64,000 nt of DNA, taken from assembly GCA_938021675.1 (NCBI GenBank), contig CALIFY010000017.1:100947-164946 (forward strand), in the 5' to 3' direction. The position numbers and the translations under genes were made by a program. Positions within the stretch are counted from its first letter, which is position 1. Each line of letters begins with the position of its first letter. The notes beneath the pieces are model-generated. The model saw only the letters and a list, made by a program, of their open reading frames with translations, did no database searches and was not told the DNA's origin. Positions 17,017-25,547 of this stretch are shown one piece after another. Source of the stretch: an uncultured Acidimicrobiales bacterium. Its GTDB lineage: Bacteria > Actinomycetota > Acidimicrobiia > Acidimicrobiales > SZUA-35.

Positions 17017-17415
17017 ATGCCGATTCACTTTGGGTATGCCATCTACTACGTCGAGGACGTAGCCGCCACCTTGGGCTACTACCGCGATGCGTTCGAACTC
17101 GAACTGCGCTTCGTGACCGATGAGAACGACTACGGCGAACTCGACACCGGTGGGACCACGTTGGCCTTCGCCTCAAACGGTCTTGCCCAGACCAACCTGG
17201 ACGGCGGCGGCGGATTCACCGCCATCGACCCAACAACGCCGCCACCGGGTGCCACCATCACACTGGTCACGCCCGACGTGTCTCAGGTTTTTGAAGCCGC
17301 CATCGCCGCCGGCGGCACGCGGTACGTCGATCCAACGACAAAACCTTGGGGCCAAACGGTCGGGTACCTCCGCGACCCGAACGGCATTCTGGTCGAGATC
17401 GCCTCACCGATGTAA
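17017..17415 (+). CDS. VOC-superfamily (glyoxalase / bleomycin-resistance-like) protein
   Basis: A 132-residue VOC protein. It begins HFGYAIYYVEDVAATLGYYRDAFEL, carries the central GGTTLAFAS strand, and ends YLRDPNGILVEIASPM, with the typical DPNG-ILVEI metal-binding end. The fold resembles glyoxalase/bleomycin-resistance proteins, but resistance should not be inferred. Its 3' end overlaps by 12 bases the decayed formamidase remnant on the other strand, so it marks the border of the degraded region that follows. Confidence 0.84.
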   Translation: MPIHFGYAIYYVEDVAATLGYYRDAFELELRFVTDENDYGELDTGGTTLAFASNGLAQTNLDGGGGFTAIDPTTPPPGATITLVTPDVSQVFEAAIAAGGTRYVDPTTKPWGQTVGYLRDPNGILVEIASPM

Positions 17416-17727
17416 CGGCCAAATCGGGGCCAAGAGTTCGGCCGACGGTGCGGTGCCCATGAGCCCTGGGTGCACGAGGCCGGTAAACGATACCCCCACC
17501 ACCGTTCGAATCGGCAAAGACTCCGGTGTAGCCCAAGCCTTCTTGGCCATCCAGAGGACCGGTCTTCTTGGCGGGATGGGACCGACGTCGACGATGTCGG
17601 TCATGAGAAGATCACCGGGTTTCACGGTCACGCTGGCCGGAACCTCGGGATGCCATCGATTGTGGCCGACGTATTGCTGGTCGGTGAACGAATTGGTCGA
17701 ATCAAGTGGATAGACGGCTTTCGGCAT
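17404..17727 (-). pseudogene. Formamidase/acetamidase (FmdA/AmdA) remnant
   Basis: The open frame of 107 codons joins two non-adjacent parts of a formamidase/acetamidase. The N-terminus MPKAVYPLDSTNSFTDQQ with VGHNRWHPEVP and TVKPGD is followed at once by LLMTDIVDVGPIP, then by GVSFTGLVHPGLMGTAPS. An intervening family segment, MGYTGVFADSNGGGG, is found in a different frame on the same strand around 17500-17536. Intact enzymes are about 400 residues, so most of the protein has been deleted and the rest frameshifted. The normal role would be hydrolysis of short-chain amides to ammonia and acid. Confidence 0.8.
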
Positions 17728-18069
17728 CAGGAACTCCTGTCACTAGATAACGCAGGTCGGTCGCCAGCAAGATCGCCGCCGTGTCAGCGTTGTCGCCCTA
17801 TGTGCCGGTGAGCCATAGGAACGACGGGATCGCACCGGTCACTACCCCAGGACGGCGGCGATCACTCCCGTGTAACGACCAAAACGTTCCTGGTGAACTC
17901 GAAAAGGTAGAGACCCGGCGCTCCGAGAATTGTGTTCTGGTCGCCTCTCGCAGGAAAGACAAATAGGCAGGCGTAACGACTTGAAGAATCCCAACAAATA
18001 GATTTGGCGGGCCCGCGGATCAGCCTTGACATACTCTGATCTCACTATCTAGAGATCGATATTTTCACT
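17728..18069. other. Non-coding or decayed spacer
   Basis: No convincing reading frame is visible. Near the right end are TTGACA (18026-18031) and the inverted repeat GATCTC-N8-GAGATC (18038-18057), just before the first recognisable codons of the antiporter pseudogene. They could be a remnant promoter with its operator, but the spacing to any -10 box is poor. Confidence 0.4.
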
Positions 18070-19049
18070 ATGAACCTGTCGCCCGGGACTGTCAACTTTG
18101 CTTTTGAGCAAGATCAGGAAACCACGGTTGCATTCGCCGCTTGGTTTCTCCTCGACCTACCGTTGCTCTGGGGTGTACTTCTTGGCTTCGTCGTGGCTGC
18201 AGTTTCCCGGCAGTAGTCGTACCTAGCCTGCTACATCTACAAGAAAGGGGATACGGGAGCCAAAGGTATTCCCTCTCTGGTTCTCGCCGCCGCGTCGTTC
18301 GATGATGTGCTGTCGATAACCGGTTTCGGCGCAGCGATAGGCCTCATCTTCACCTCTGAAAACGAACCGGGTGTAGCCGATAGCTTGCTTCGAGCCCCGG
18401 TAGAAGTGGCGGCCGGCCTCGGAGTCGGCCTGCTAGCGGGATCGCTATGCGCCGCGCTAGCGTCGACCCACCGATGGCTCCGGTTCGCCGTACTGGCCGG
18501 ATCGGGCCTTGCCGCCGTCTACGGTGGTTGGGCGATCGGATTTGCCGGTGGGGGAAGCCTGGCGGCGATGACGATCGGAGCGATAGCCGCCCGCGCTGGG
18601 AAGAACGGGCAACCCATACCGCACAGACTCTCGGAAGAACATGGTCCGCAGCCCAGCCAATGCTGTTCGGTCTTATCGGCGCCGCCGTGGCGCTGGACAC
18701 GGTCGAACCGTCGTACGTTCGAGGCGGTCTGGCGGTGGTGACCGTTGGGTTGCTGGTGCGTCTTTTGGTCACCTATTTCTCTGTCTCGGCCAAACGTTTC
18801 ACCACCGGTGAACGTCTTTTCGTCGCCATGGCCTGGATACCAAAAGCAACCGTACAAGCAGCCATCGGCGCCCTCGCCTTAGACCTAGCCCGCCAAAACA
18901 ATGCCGGCCAACAAGCCGAAAACTATGGGACCCAGGTCGTCACTGTCGCCGTATTAGCAATACTTTTGACCGCCCCGCTCGGCGCCATCGGTATCGCTTG
19001 GAGCGGGCCGCGCTGGCTTCAACGGGGCGAGCCAACACGCCGCGGTTAG
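18070..19049 (+). pseudogene. Na+/H+ antiporter (NHA/NhaP-like) pseudogene
   Basis: Pieces of a cation:proton antiporter occur in order across shifting frames. From 18070: FLLDLPLLWGVLLGFVVAAVS. A missing C near 18206-18208 then shifts the frame so that SPAVVVPSLLHLQERGYG reads on to about 18257. The original frame resumes with AKGIPSLVLAAASFDDV up to about 18595. A third shift leads to TLGRTWSAAQPMLFGLIGA and the C-terminal helices ending at 19049. Read without repair, a TAG stop (18214) truncates the product. About 100 N-terminal residues are absent. Its normal role would be sodium/proton exchange at the membrane. Confidence 0.82.
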
Positions 19050-19768
19050 TGGGGAACGAACCAGCTGAGATCGACGTCGGCAACGGCACCGATTACCAGA
19101 ACCGAAGGAGAGGGGATTGGGTCGGCGCCCAGTTTCGACAGCGGTCCGCGCCAGACATCCTGGCCAGGGTATGTGCCCCACGTAACGTAGGCGGCCGGAG
19201 TCTCATCGGACAGGCCGCCCGCCCGCAACCGGGCCGAAATTCCAGCCGCCCGCCCTGCACCCATCAACACCACGATCGTTCCCCCGACACCAGCCATCGC
19301 CTCCCAATCGACGGTCCGACCGCTCGATGGATCCTCGTGACCGGTGACGATATGGAACGATAATGCCTCGTGTCGAAGTGTCACCGGGATGCCGGCGTAG
19401 GCCGGTGCAGCGATGGCCGAGCTGATTCCGGGAACGATCTCGAATGCCACACCAGCCGCGGCGAGAGCCGCCGCCTCCTCGCCGCCGCGGGCGAAGACAC
19501 ACGGGTCACCGCCCTTGAGTCGAACGACCAGCTCACCACGCCGGCCTCGTTCGACCAAGAGCTCGTTGATCTCGCCCTGCGTCATCGTTGGCCGTCTAGG
19601 GAGTTTGGCGGCGCTGATCGACTCACACCCGTCGGGTACGAGATCGAGGAGTTCATCGTTGACCAATCGGTCGTACACCAACACGTCAGCCTTGGCCAAC
19701 AGCTGTGCTCCCTTCACCGTGATAAGACCCGGGTCCCCCGGGCCTGCGCCTACCAGATACACGGTCAC
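19046..19768 (-). CDS. cobA: Uroporphyrinogen-III C-methyltransferase (SUMT)
   Basis: A 240-residue SAM-dependent methyltransferase that makes precorrin-2 from uroporphyrinogen III, the branch point to cobalamin and sirohaem. It shows YLVGAGPGDPGLITVKGAQLL at the N-terminus, VVRLKGGDPCVFARGGEE, the GIPVTLR strand and FEIVPGISSAIAAPAYAG. The GTG at 19768 is chosen because GGAGG lies 7 bases upstream; the longer frame would run into cobH. It has no fused HemD domain. It is the last gene of the minus-strand cob operon and is convergent with the antiporter pseudogene. Confidence 0.93.
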   Translation of the reverse strand: MTVYLVGAGPGDPGLITVKGAQLLAKADVLVYDRLVNDELLDLVPDGCESISAAKLPRRPTMTQGEINELLVERGRRGELVVRLKGGDPCVFARGGEEAAALAAAGVAFEIVPGISSAIAAPAYAGIPVTLRHEALSFHIVTGHEDPSSGRTVDWEAMAGVGGTIVVLMGAGRAAGISARLRAGGLSDETPAAYVTWGTYPGQDVWRGPLSKLGADPIPSPSVLVIGAVADVDLSWFVPH

Positions 19769-19817
19769 TTTTTCGCCTCCGATCCGAGATCGCCGATCCT
19801 TCGGCTCCTGGTGCCCA

Positions 19818-20423
19818 TCATGGTTCAGACGCTTCGGCCCGAACTGCGCGTACCACGGCATTGAGCGCCCCGGCCGCCACCGCACTACCGCCGCGCTCCC
19901 CCACGTTTGTTACCGATATCGGCGCCAGCTCACTTTCCAGCAGTGCTGCTTTGGACTCGGCGGCACCGACAAAACCGACGGGAAGTCCGACAACGGCCGC
20001 CGGTGCCACGTCACCCCGGCGATACAACTCCAAGAGCTCAAACAGCGCGGTCGGTGCATTCCCGAAGACAAAGACAGCGCCTTCGGGGTATTCGGCAACG
20101 GCTACTCGGATGGCGGCCGCCGATCGGGTCAGACCTGGTGGGGCGATCGGCACCTTCGGTAGGTAACAGGTTGTCGGGTAGCGGGTGATTCCAGCCGACA
20201 CCATGGCCGCATCGACCACGACCGGGCTCGCGCCCCCGATGGCGTCGATCAGGGCACCATCTGCTTTGTCGCCGACCCGCACGGAATCGGCGAACGACAG
20301 GTCGGCGGTGGCATGAATCATCCGCTCGACGATGGCTCGCTCCAGCGGACGGCGATCCGATAGGTCGATCCGGTCGGCGAGAATCCGATAACTCTCGACT
20401 TCGATGGGGTGGACGTTGACCAC
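19818..20423 (-). CDS. cobH: Precorrin-8X methylmutase
   Basis: A 201-residue enzyme that moves the C11 methyl group to C12, giving hydrogenobyrinic or cobyrinic acid. The catalytic His is in RMIHATADLSFADSV near residue 40. FGNAPTALFELLEL and GLPVGFVGAAESK are the conserved C-terminal family motifs. The GTG at 20423 is preferred: GGAG lies 5 bases upstream and the family N-terminus (VHPIEVESYRILADRI) begins there. The longer frame overlaps the ferredoxin gene. It follows that ferredoxin gene by one base. Known as CbiC in the early-cobalt pathway. Confidence 0.92.
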   Translation of the reverse strand: MVNVHPIEVESYRILADRIDLSDRRPLERAIVERMIHATADLSFADSVRVGDKADGALIDAIGGASPVVVDAAMVSAGITRYPTTCYLPKVPIAPPGLTRSAAAIRVAVAEYPEGAVFVFGNAPTALFELLELYRRGDVAPAAVVGLPVGFVGAAESKAALLESELAPISVTNVGERGGSAVAAGALNAVVRAVRAEASEP

Positions 20424-20424
20424 A

Positions 20425-20658
20425 CTAACTCCCGACGAGCGCATCGCTAATGGCGTCCGTCGGACACACCTCGATACACAACCCACACGAGATGCAAGCA
20501 GCGTCGACGACGGCCGGCCGTTTCGGGGCTCGGAGCAATGCCTTGGTCGGACACGTGACGAGACAGGCACCGCAGGCTGTACAGGAGGCGTCGATCCGTA
20601 CCGTGCCAATGGGATCAACGCTCGCCACCTGAGACCTCACTTTCAGAGTCGTATCCAC
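20425..20658 (-). CDS. 2[4Fe-4S] ferredoxin
   Basis: A 77-residue protein with two complete bacterial ferredoxin motifs, CTACGACLVTCP and CISCGLCIEVCP, each able to bind a [4Fe-4S] cluster. It is embedded in the cob operon: its frame overlaps the cbiG-cobJ stop by 44 bases if the ATG at 20658 is used, and internal GTGs (20640 or 20628) would shorten the overlap. Position suggests it supplies electrons to a corrinoid-pathway step such as ring reduction or cobalt reduction, or to CobJ-type ring contraction. No precise partner can be read from the sequence. Confidence 0.85.
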   Translation of the reverse strand: MDTTLKVRSQVASVDPIGTVRIDASCTACGACLVTCPTKALLRAPKRPAVVDAACISCGLCIEVCPTDAISDALVGS

Positions 20659-22408
20659 GAGGGGTTACCATCGCTCCATCGATGACCGTCGTCGTCGATG
20701 AGCCGACGACGACAACCGAGAACATGTCGACATCGGCCGGATCGAGTTCGCCGATCGTCGTCATGATGACCTGCTGGTTCGGCCTAGTTGCGTTCACCAC
20801 GATGCCAACCGGCGTCGTGGCAGGCCGCGAGGCGCCGAGGATGTCCCTCGCCCGTTCGAGTTGGACGGTTCGTCGTTGGGATCGAGGATTGTAGAGGGCG
20901 ACCGCCATGTCGGCATCGGCCACCGCCCGTAACCGTCGCTCGATCAACGGCCACGGTGTGAGGAGATCGGACAAACTCAGCAACGCATGATCGTGGGCGA
21001 GCGGCGCTCCGAGAAGCGACGCGGCCGCCAAACTCGCCGTCACCCCCGGGACGACCTCGATCGCAGGGCTCCCAAATCGGGGCGCCACTTCATAGACGAG
21101 CGTCGCCATGGCGAAGACCCCCGGGTCGCCCGAACAAACCAGTGCAACCCGCTGACCGTGCGACGCCCGCTCGACCGCTTCTTCACACCGGTCTACCTCG
21201 CTGCCGATAGGGCTCGGCACGACGACCTGATGGGCCCCGACCAGATCGGCGCACTGGTCGGTGTAATACCGGTAGCCGATGATGACGTCGGCGGCGCGAA
21301 TAGCGGCCACCGCCTCGGGGGTCCGGTGCCGCGGATGTCCTGGGCCAAGGCCGACGACGGCAACCGATCCCTCAGGCCCCGCCCGACGAGCCACGGCCAC
21401 CGTGGCGGTCGTCCCTTTGGTTTTCTCGACGATCAGCTCGGCCCCGGGGCCAGCGGCCAACAATGCCGCCGCCTCGGCCACCGACGCGGTACCAACCTCG
21501 GTGAGCACTACCTCGCTGGGATTCGGCACATCGACGGTCGCCAACTGGGGGCCGGTGAATGAACGCACCGGTAACCCCAGCGTGGTGACCACCGGGTCAC
21601 CGGCCCGACGATCAATCGTCGCCACGCCAGCCACCGAAGACGGCGCAAGATCGTGTTCGGCCAACACTCGATCGAGAAGCGACGCAGCAGCTTCGGCCGG
21701 CGAGTCACTCGACGCGCCGATCCCGACCACCAGACTCGGCGGGCGTAACACCACCGACGGATCGCGGCGCTCAGGTTTACGCCGGTCGCTGATCACGATC
21801 GACGGTCGGGCCTGACCGTCACCAGAACTCTCGACCGTATGACGTGCATTTTCTGCCGGCTCGAAACGGGCATCATCGAATGCCGGAGGAACCGGCCAAC
21901 CGAGATCGTTTCGAAGGCTCAGCGTCTCACCGTCGAGGTTCGCTCTGGTTACCTTGGCAACGTCACCTTCGGCGACGAACCCCGGGAGGTCATCGAAGGC
22001 CAGCGTTCCGGTGGCATCGGATGCGGTGGTGATGACCGGGGTGGTGGACAGCAGGGCGCTGACGTCGCCGGCCAAACGATTGGCGGTGATCGACCGTCCG
22101 TGATGCCCACCGACGATCGGCACGGCGAACCGGCCACCGTCGTCGACTGCGACCACCGAAGGATCGTCGGACTTTCCCGCCAACAACGGAGCGATAGCTC
22201 TCACCGCGATTCCCACCGCGCAGAACAGCACAAATGCGTCGACCTCATGCCAACGGGCGGCGACGGTATCGACCAGAGAACCGTGGACGGATTCATAGGG
22301 CAACCGTGCTGCCCGATGCCGGCCAGCTTCGGTGAGAGAAATCGACAGCACAGAGCCGGCCGTGTTCTCCGTCGTCGGTGTGCGCTCGGCGATCACGGTC
22401 GTCCCCAC
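20615..22408 (-). CDS. CbiG-CobJ fusion: cobalt-precorrin-5A hydrolase / precorrin-3B C17-methyltransferase
   Basis: A 597-residue bifunctional protein. Residues about 1-125 are CbiG N-terminal (FVLFCAVGIAVRAIAPLL, VGGHHG) and about 230-345 CbiG C-terminal (VVGIGASSDSPAEAAASLL, FTGPQLATV). From about residue 350 a complete CobJ/CbiH methyltransferase follows (VAVVGLGPGHPRHRTPEAV, ALVCSGDPGVFAMA, EVVPGVTASLAAASLLGAP). CbiG opens the delta-lactone and releases the C20 fragment as acetaldehyde; CobJ methylates C17 and contracts the ring. The start is GTG at 22408, overlapping cobL by 16 bases. CbiG belongs to the early-cobalt route. Confidence 0.92.
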   Translation of the reverse strand: MGTTVIAERTPTTENTAGSVLSISLTEAGRHRAARLPYESVHGSLVDTVAARWHEVDAFVLFCAVGIAVRAIAPLLAGKSDDPSVVAVDDGGRFAVPIVGGHHGRSITANRLAGDVSALLSTTPVITTASDATGTLAFDDLPGFVAEGDVAKVTRANLDGETLSLRNDLGWPVPPAFDDARFEPAENARHTVESSGDGQARPSIVISDRRKPERRDPSVVLRPPSLVVGIGASSDSPAEAAASLLDRVLAEHDLAPSSVAGVATIDRRAGDPVVTTLGLPVRSFTGPQLATVDVPNPSEVVLTEVGTASVAEAAALLAAGPGAELIVEKTKGTTATVAVARRAGPEGSVAVVGLGPGHPRHRTPEAVAAIRAADVIIGYRYYTDQCADLVGAHQVVVPSPIGSEVDRCEEAVERASHGQRVALVCSGDPGVFAMATLVYEVAPRFGSPAIEVVPGVTASLAAASLLGAPLAHDHALLSLSDLLTPWPLIERRLRAVADADMAVALYNPRSQRRTVQLERARDILGASRPATTPVGIVVNATRPNQQVIMTTIGELDPADVDMFSVVVVGSSTTTVIDGAMVTPRGYDSESEVSGGER

Positions 22409-23592
22409 ACCACGAAGACCGGGTTCTCCGCTTCGAGCCGGAGCCTCCCGTCGGGACCGATTGGCACCCCTCGGTTTACCTGGATCTGAATCATTTCGGC
22501 GTCGCTACCAATCATCGTCACCGCTGACAGCGCGGTCTCCATGGTCGTATAGGTGCAGGCCACCACCGCATCGGGCCGAACCCGAGCGAGCGCATGCTCA
22601 AGAGCAACCAGGCCGCCACCACCGAGGAATACCCGGTCGGGATCGGGCAACTGGTCATAGGCCTCGGGGGCACGGCCTTCGATGACCGTCACCGGCACCC
22701 GAACGCTATTGGAGGAGATGCGTTGGCAGTCTTGCCCGTTCTGTTCGATGGCGTAGACCCGGAGGCCGGGCGCCAGCCGGGCCGCTTCGATGCCGACGCT
22801 GCCCGAACCGGCGCCGACATCCCACATCGTGGCAGCCGGAAACAACTCCAGCTTGGCCAACACCGCGGCCCGAACCTCGGGCTTGGTGATCATCCCGGCC
22901 CGATGGGCAAACGATGGCTCCGGTCGCCCCCACGCCACCACCGCGTTTACGTCGTGGGGTGGTGCGTCGCTGGTCAAGATCAGGACCGAAAGGGGGTCGA
23001 ACGTACCGGACGCCAAACCGGAGAGGTCGGTTCGGGTCACCGATTCGTCGTCTTCGCCGATTCGGGAACAAACGATGGCCTGTTGATGGGTTGCGCCCGC
23101 ATCGAGTAACGCTCGGCCGACCGCTTGGGCCGGACACGTTGGGGAGACCAGGATGCCGACTTTCGATGCCGAAAGAATGAATGGCAACGCCCGTTGGAGC
23201 GATCGCCCATGACATGACACCACGGCGGCATCATCCCAGTTAACCCTCGCTCTGGCGAAGGCCATGGCGACCGACGACGGCGCCGGATACACCTCGACGG
23301 CGTCCCCAAATCGTCCGACGAGCAACCGTTCGATGCCGAAGAATCCGGGGTCCCCGCTGGCCAACACGCAGACCCGGTGGCCTTGCCCCGAACGCTCCTC
23401 AATCACATCGAGCACTTGATCGAGCGGGCCGGACAACTCGACCTGTTCGCCGGTAACGTCGGCCGGGAGCGCGGCGTGCATCCGAGCCGCACCGACCAAC
23501 ACGTCGGCCGAGTACACCGCCGACGCGGCTCGTTGGCCAAACCAGGCCCCACCGTGGAGACCGACAACACTCACCGGACAACGGTCAGCCAC
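22393..23592 (-). CDS. cobL: Precorrin-6Y C5,15-methyltransferase (CbiE-CbiT fusion)
   Basis: A 399-residue two-domain enzyme that methylates C5 and C15 and decarboxylates the C12 acetate. The CbiE half has VSVVGLHGGAWFG and VLASGDPGFFGIERLL. The CbiT half, from about residue 195, has the class I SAM motif MWDVGAGSGSVGIEAARL and the following VYAIEQN. The GTG at 23592 is chosen because GGGAG lies 7 bases upstream; a GTG at 23610 would overlap cbiD. It overlaps the downstream cbiG-cobJ by 16 bases, as expected for tight coupling. Confidence 0.92.
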   Translation of the reverse strand: MADRCPVSVVGLHGGAWFGQRAASAVYSADVLVGAARMHAALPADVTGEQVELSGPLDQVLDVIEERSGQGHRVCVLASGDPGFFGIERLLVGRFGDAVEVYPAPSSVAMAFARARVNWDDAAVVSCHGRSLQRALPFILSASKVGILVSPTCPAQAVGRALLDAGATHQQAIVCSRIGEDDESVTRTDLSGLASGTFDPLSVLILTSDAPPHDVNAVVAWGRPEPSFAHRAGMITKPEVRAAVLAKLELFPAATMWDVGAGSGSVGIEAARLAPGLRVYAIEQNGQDCQRISSNSVRVPVTVIEGRAPEAYDQLPDPDRVFLGGGGLVALEHALARVRPDAVVACTYTTMETALSAVTMIGSDAEMIQIQVNRGVPIGPDGRLRLEAENPVFVVWGRP

Positions 23593-24733
23593 GGCACAGC
23601 TCCCGTTCACCTTCGAAGTCGATCATGACAACCTGGACGTCGAGCTTGTCCCCGGCGTGACGTCGACAGTTCATGGCGGCCAGTTCACAGAGCCGCTGTA
23701 GCGGCTCCAACCGGTCGGCTGCGGTGCACACCTCGCAGAAGTGTCTGGCGGTTGCGGTCTCGGTGGCGGCTGCGACGATGGCCTCACCGGCCCCGGTGTC
23801 GGTTGCCACCCTGGCCAGAAGTTCGGTGTCGACTTTGGACCGGTGGAAATGGGTCATCATCACGCCGGCCGCCAGCTTGGTGATCTTGCCCGCCATGCCG
23901 ACGAAACGGACCGACCCGATGCCGACACCGGCCGCTCGCCGCAGGGCGATCCCGGTAAAGTCGCCGACCTCCACGAAGCAGACCGGCGGAAGCTCGGGCC
24001 AGGCGGTTTGAGCCCATCCATCGCTTCGCGATCCGGTGGCCAACACGACCACGTCGGTCGCTTCGGCCCCGGCCACGTCGATTTGTTGCACGACGCTGGC
24101 CCGATAGCTGGCGGTGGAGAACGGTTTCACGATCCCCGAAGTTCCAAGGATTGAGATGCCACCGACGATTCCTAGCCGGGCGTTCGATGTTTTCTCGGCC
24201 ATCTGTTGTCCGCCGGGCACCGCGATGACACAGACGACCGGCCGATCGGTGACCTCGGCGATGGCCTGACGAATCATCCGCGCCGGAACGGCGTTGATCG
24301 CCGGTCCGCCAACCTTGAGTCCCAGCCCAGGTTTGGTGACGGCGCCGACGCCGTCACCGCCTCGTAGTTCGACCGCGCTGGCCGGATCGTCGGCCAAGAC
24401 TGGCAACTTCTGTACCGGTCCGAGACTGGAGTGGTCGTCGGCCCAAGCGACGGTGGCGGTGACATGGGCGCCATCGGTACAGTCCGGATCGTCACCGGCG
24501 TCTTTGATCACCGCGACCCGGTATGGCCAATCGAGATCGATATCGGCGGTTTCGAACGTGACCCGGCCACCCCTGGGAAGTGGCACGTCGACCGATTCCG
24601 GTGCTTCCCCGGTTACCAGCCACGTCACGGCGGCCTTTGCCGCAGCCGAAGCGCAGGTGCCGGTCGTCCAACCGGTGCGGAGCCCGGTGGCGTTGGCGAC
24701 GTCGGGTGACAGGTCGGGCTCTGAGGTCGACAC
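23585..24733 (-). CDS. cbiD: Cobalt-precorrin-5B C1-methyltransferase
   Basis: A 382-residue CbiD, which methylates C1 in the early-cobalt pathway and is unrelated to the CobA/CobJ-type methyltransferases. Family motifs visible are LRTGWTTGTCASAAAKAA near residue 20, PRGGRVTF, TKPGLGLKVGGPAINAVPA, LGIVGGISILGTSGIV and MAGKITKLAAGVMMTHF. The GTG at 24733 is used: it lies 4 bases after the cobM stop and just ahead of the conserved N-terminus, whereas the longer frame overlaps cobM by over 100 bases. It overlaps cobL by 8 bases. Confidence 0.93.
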   Translation of the reverse strand: MSTSEPDLSPDVANATGLRTGWTTGTCASAAAKAAVTWLVTGEAPESVDVPLPRGGRVTFETADIDLDWPYRVAVIKDAGDDPDCTDGAHVTATVAWADDHSSLGPVQKLPVLADDPASAVELRGGDGVGAVTKPGLGLKVGGPAINAVPARMIRQAIAEVTDRPVVCVIAVPGGQQMAEKTSNARLGIVGGISILGTSGIVKPFSTASYRASVVQQIDVAGAEATDVVVLATGSRSDGWAQTAWPELPPVCFVEVGDFTGIALRRAAGVGIGSVRFVGMAGKITKLAAGVMMTHFHRSKVDTELLARVATDTGAGEAIVAAATETATARHFCEVCTAADRLEPLQRLCELAAMNCRRHAGDKLDVQVVMIDFEGERELCRG

Positions 24734-24737
24734 GGTG

Positions 24738-25547
24738 CTAGCGGGTGGTGCGGTTGCTGGCCCGCCCGGCGGTCGTGCCGGACTGGGAACGAAGCCGGTA
24801 TGCCGTCGTGTAGTTCGGCGAGTACAGGTGACTTCGACTCTCGACGGGCCGTTCATCGAGAACGTCGCCGATCAGCACCAGTACCGTCATCGTGGCGCCG
24901 GTGCTCCTGATGGCATCGGCGAGCTGGCCAACGGTTGTGCGAACGATTTGCTGATCGGGCCAGGTCGCCCGGACGAGTACGACGGCGGGGGTCTCCGGCC
25001 TGTAGCTGCTGGCGTCGCCGAGGAGGTCTTCTTGTAGTTCGTCTGGCCGGGCACCGGAGAGGAAGACGGCCATCGTGGTGCCGTTCTCGGCGAACGCCTT
25101 CACGTCCTCGTTTGCCCGCATGCTGGCGCTCGTCCGGCCGGCGAGGCGGGTGAAGATCAGAGATTGTCCACGGCTAGGGATGGTCAGTTCACGGCCGATC
25201 TCGGCCGCCGCCCCGGCCACCGACGTCACCCCCGGAACGATTTCGAAGTGCACATCACGTTCACGACACCAGTCGATCTGTTCTTGGATGGCCCCATAGA
25301 CGCTCGGGTCGCCGGAGTGCAGCCGGGTAATTCTGGCGCCCGGGTTGGCTTCGAAGACAGCCAAGACATCTTCTAACGTCATGATCGCCGAATCGTGAAG
25401 GGTGACGTCGTCGCGGCAATGGCTCAACATCGACTTGGGAACCAAGCTGGATGCCCAGATGACTATGTCGGCTTCCGCCAGCCGGTTTGCACCCCGCAGT
25501 GTGATGAGGTCTTCAGCGCCAGGGCCGGCGCCCACGAATGAGATCAC
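24738..25547 (-). CDS. cobM: Precorrin-4 C11-methyltransferase
   Basis: A 269-residue tetrapyrrole methyltransferase. It begins SFVGAGPGAEDLITLRGANRL, carries RLHSGDPSVYGAIQEQ and FEIVPGVTSVAGAAAEIGRELT, and has the CbiF/CobM-specific ASSLVPKSML and SLIFTRLAGRTS segments. It transfers methyl from SAM to C11 of precorrin-4 (or cobalt-precorrin-4). The ATG at 25547 overlaps the cobI stop by 4 bases (ATGA type), and cbiD follows after 4 bases, so this is the middle of a translationally coupled operon. All expected domains are complete. Confidence 0.93.
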   Translation of the reverse strand: MISFVGAGPGAEDLITLRGANRLAEADIVIWASSLVPKSMLSHCRDDVTLHDSAIMTLEDVLAVFEANPGARITRLHSGDPSVYGAIQEQIDWCRERDVHFEIVPGVTSVAGAAAEIGRELTIPSRGQSLIFTRLAGRTSASMRANEDVKAFAENGTTMAVFLSGARPDELQEDLLGDASSYRPETPAVVLVRATWPDQQIVRTTVGQLADAIRSTGATMTVLVLIGDVLDERPVESRSHLYSPNYTTAYRLRSQSGTTAGRASNRTTR

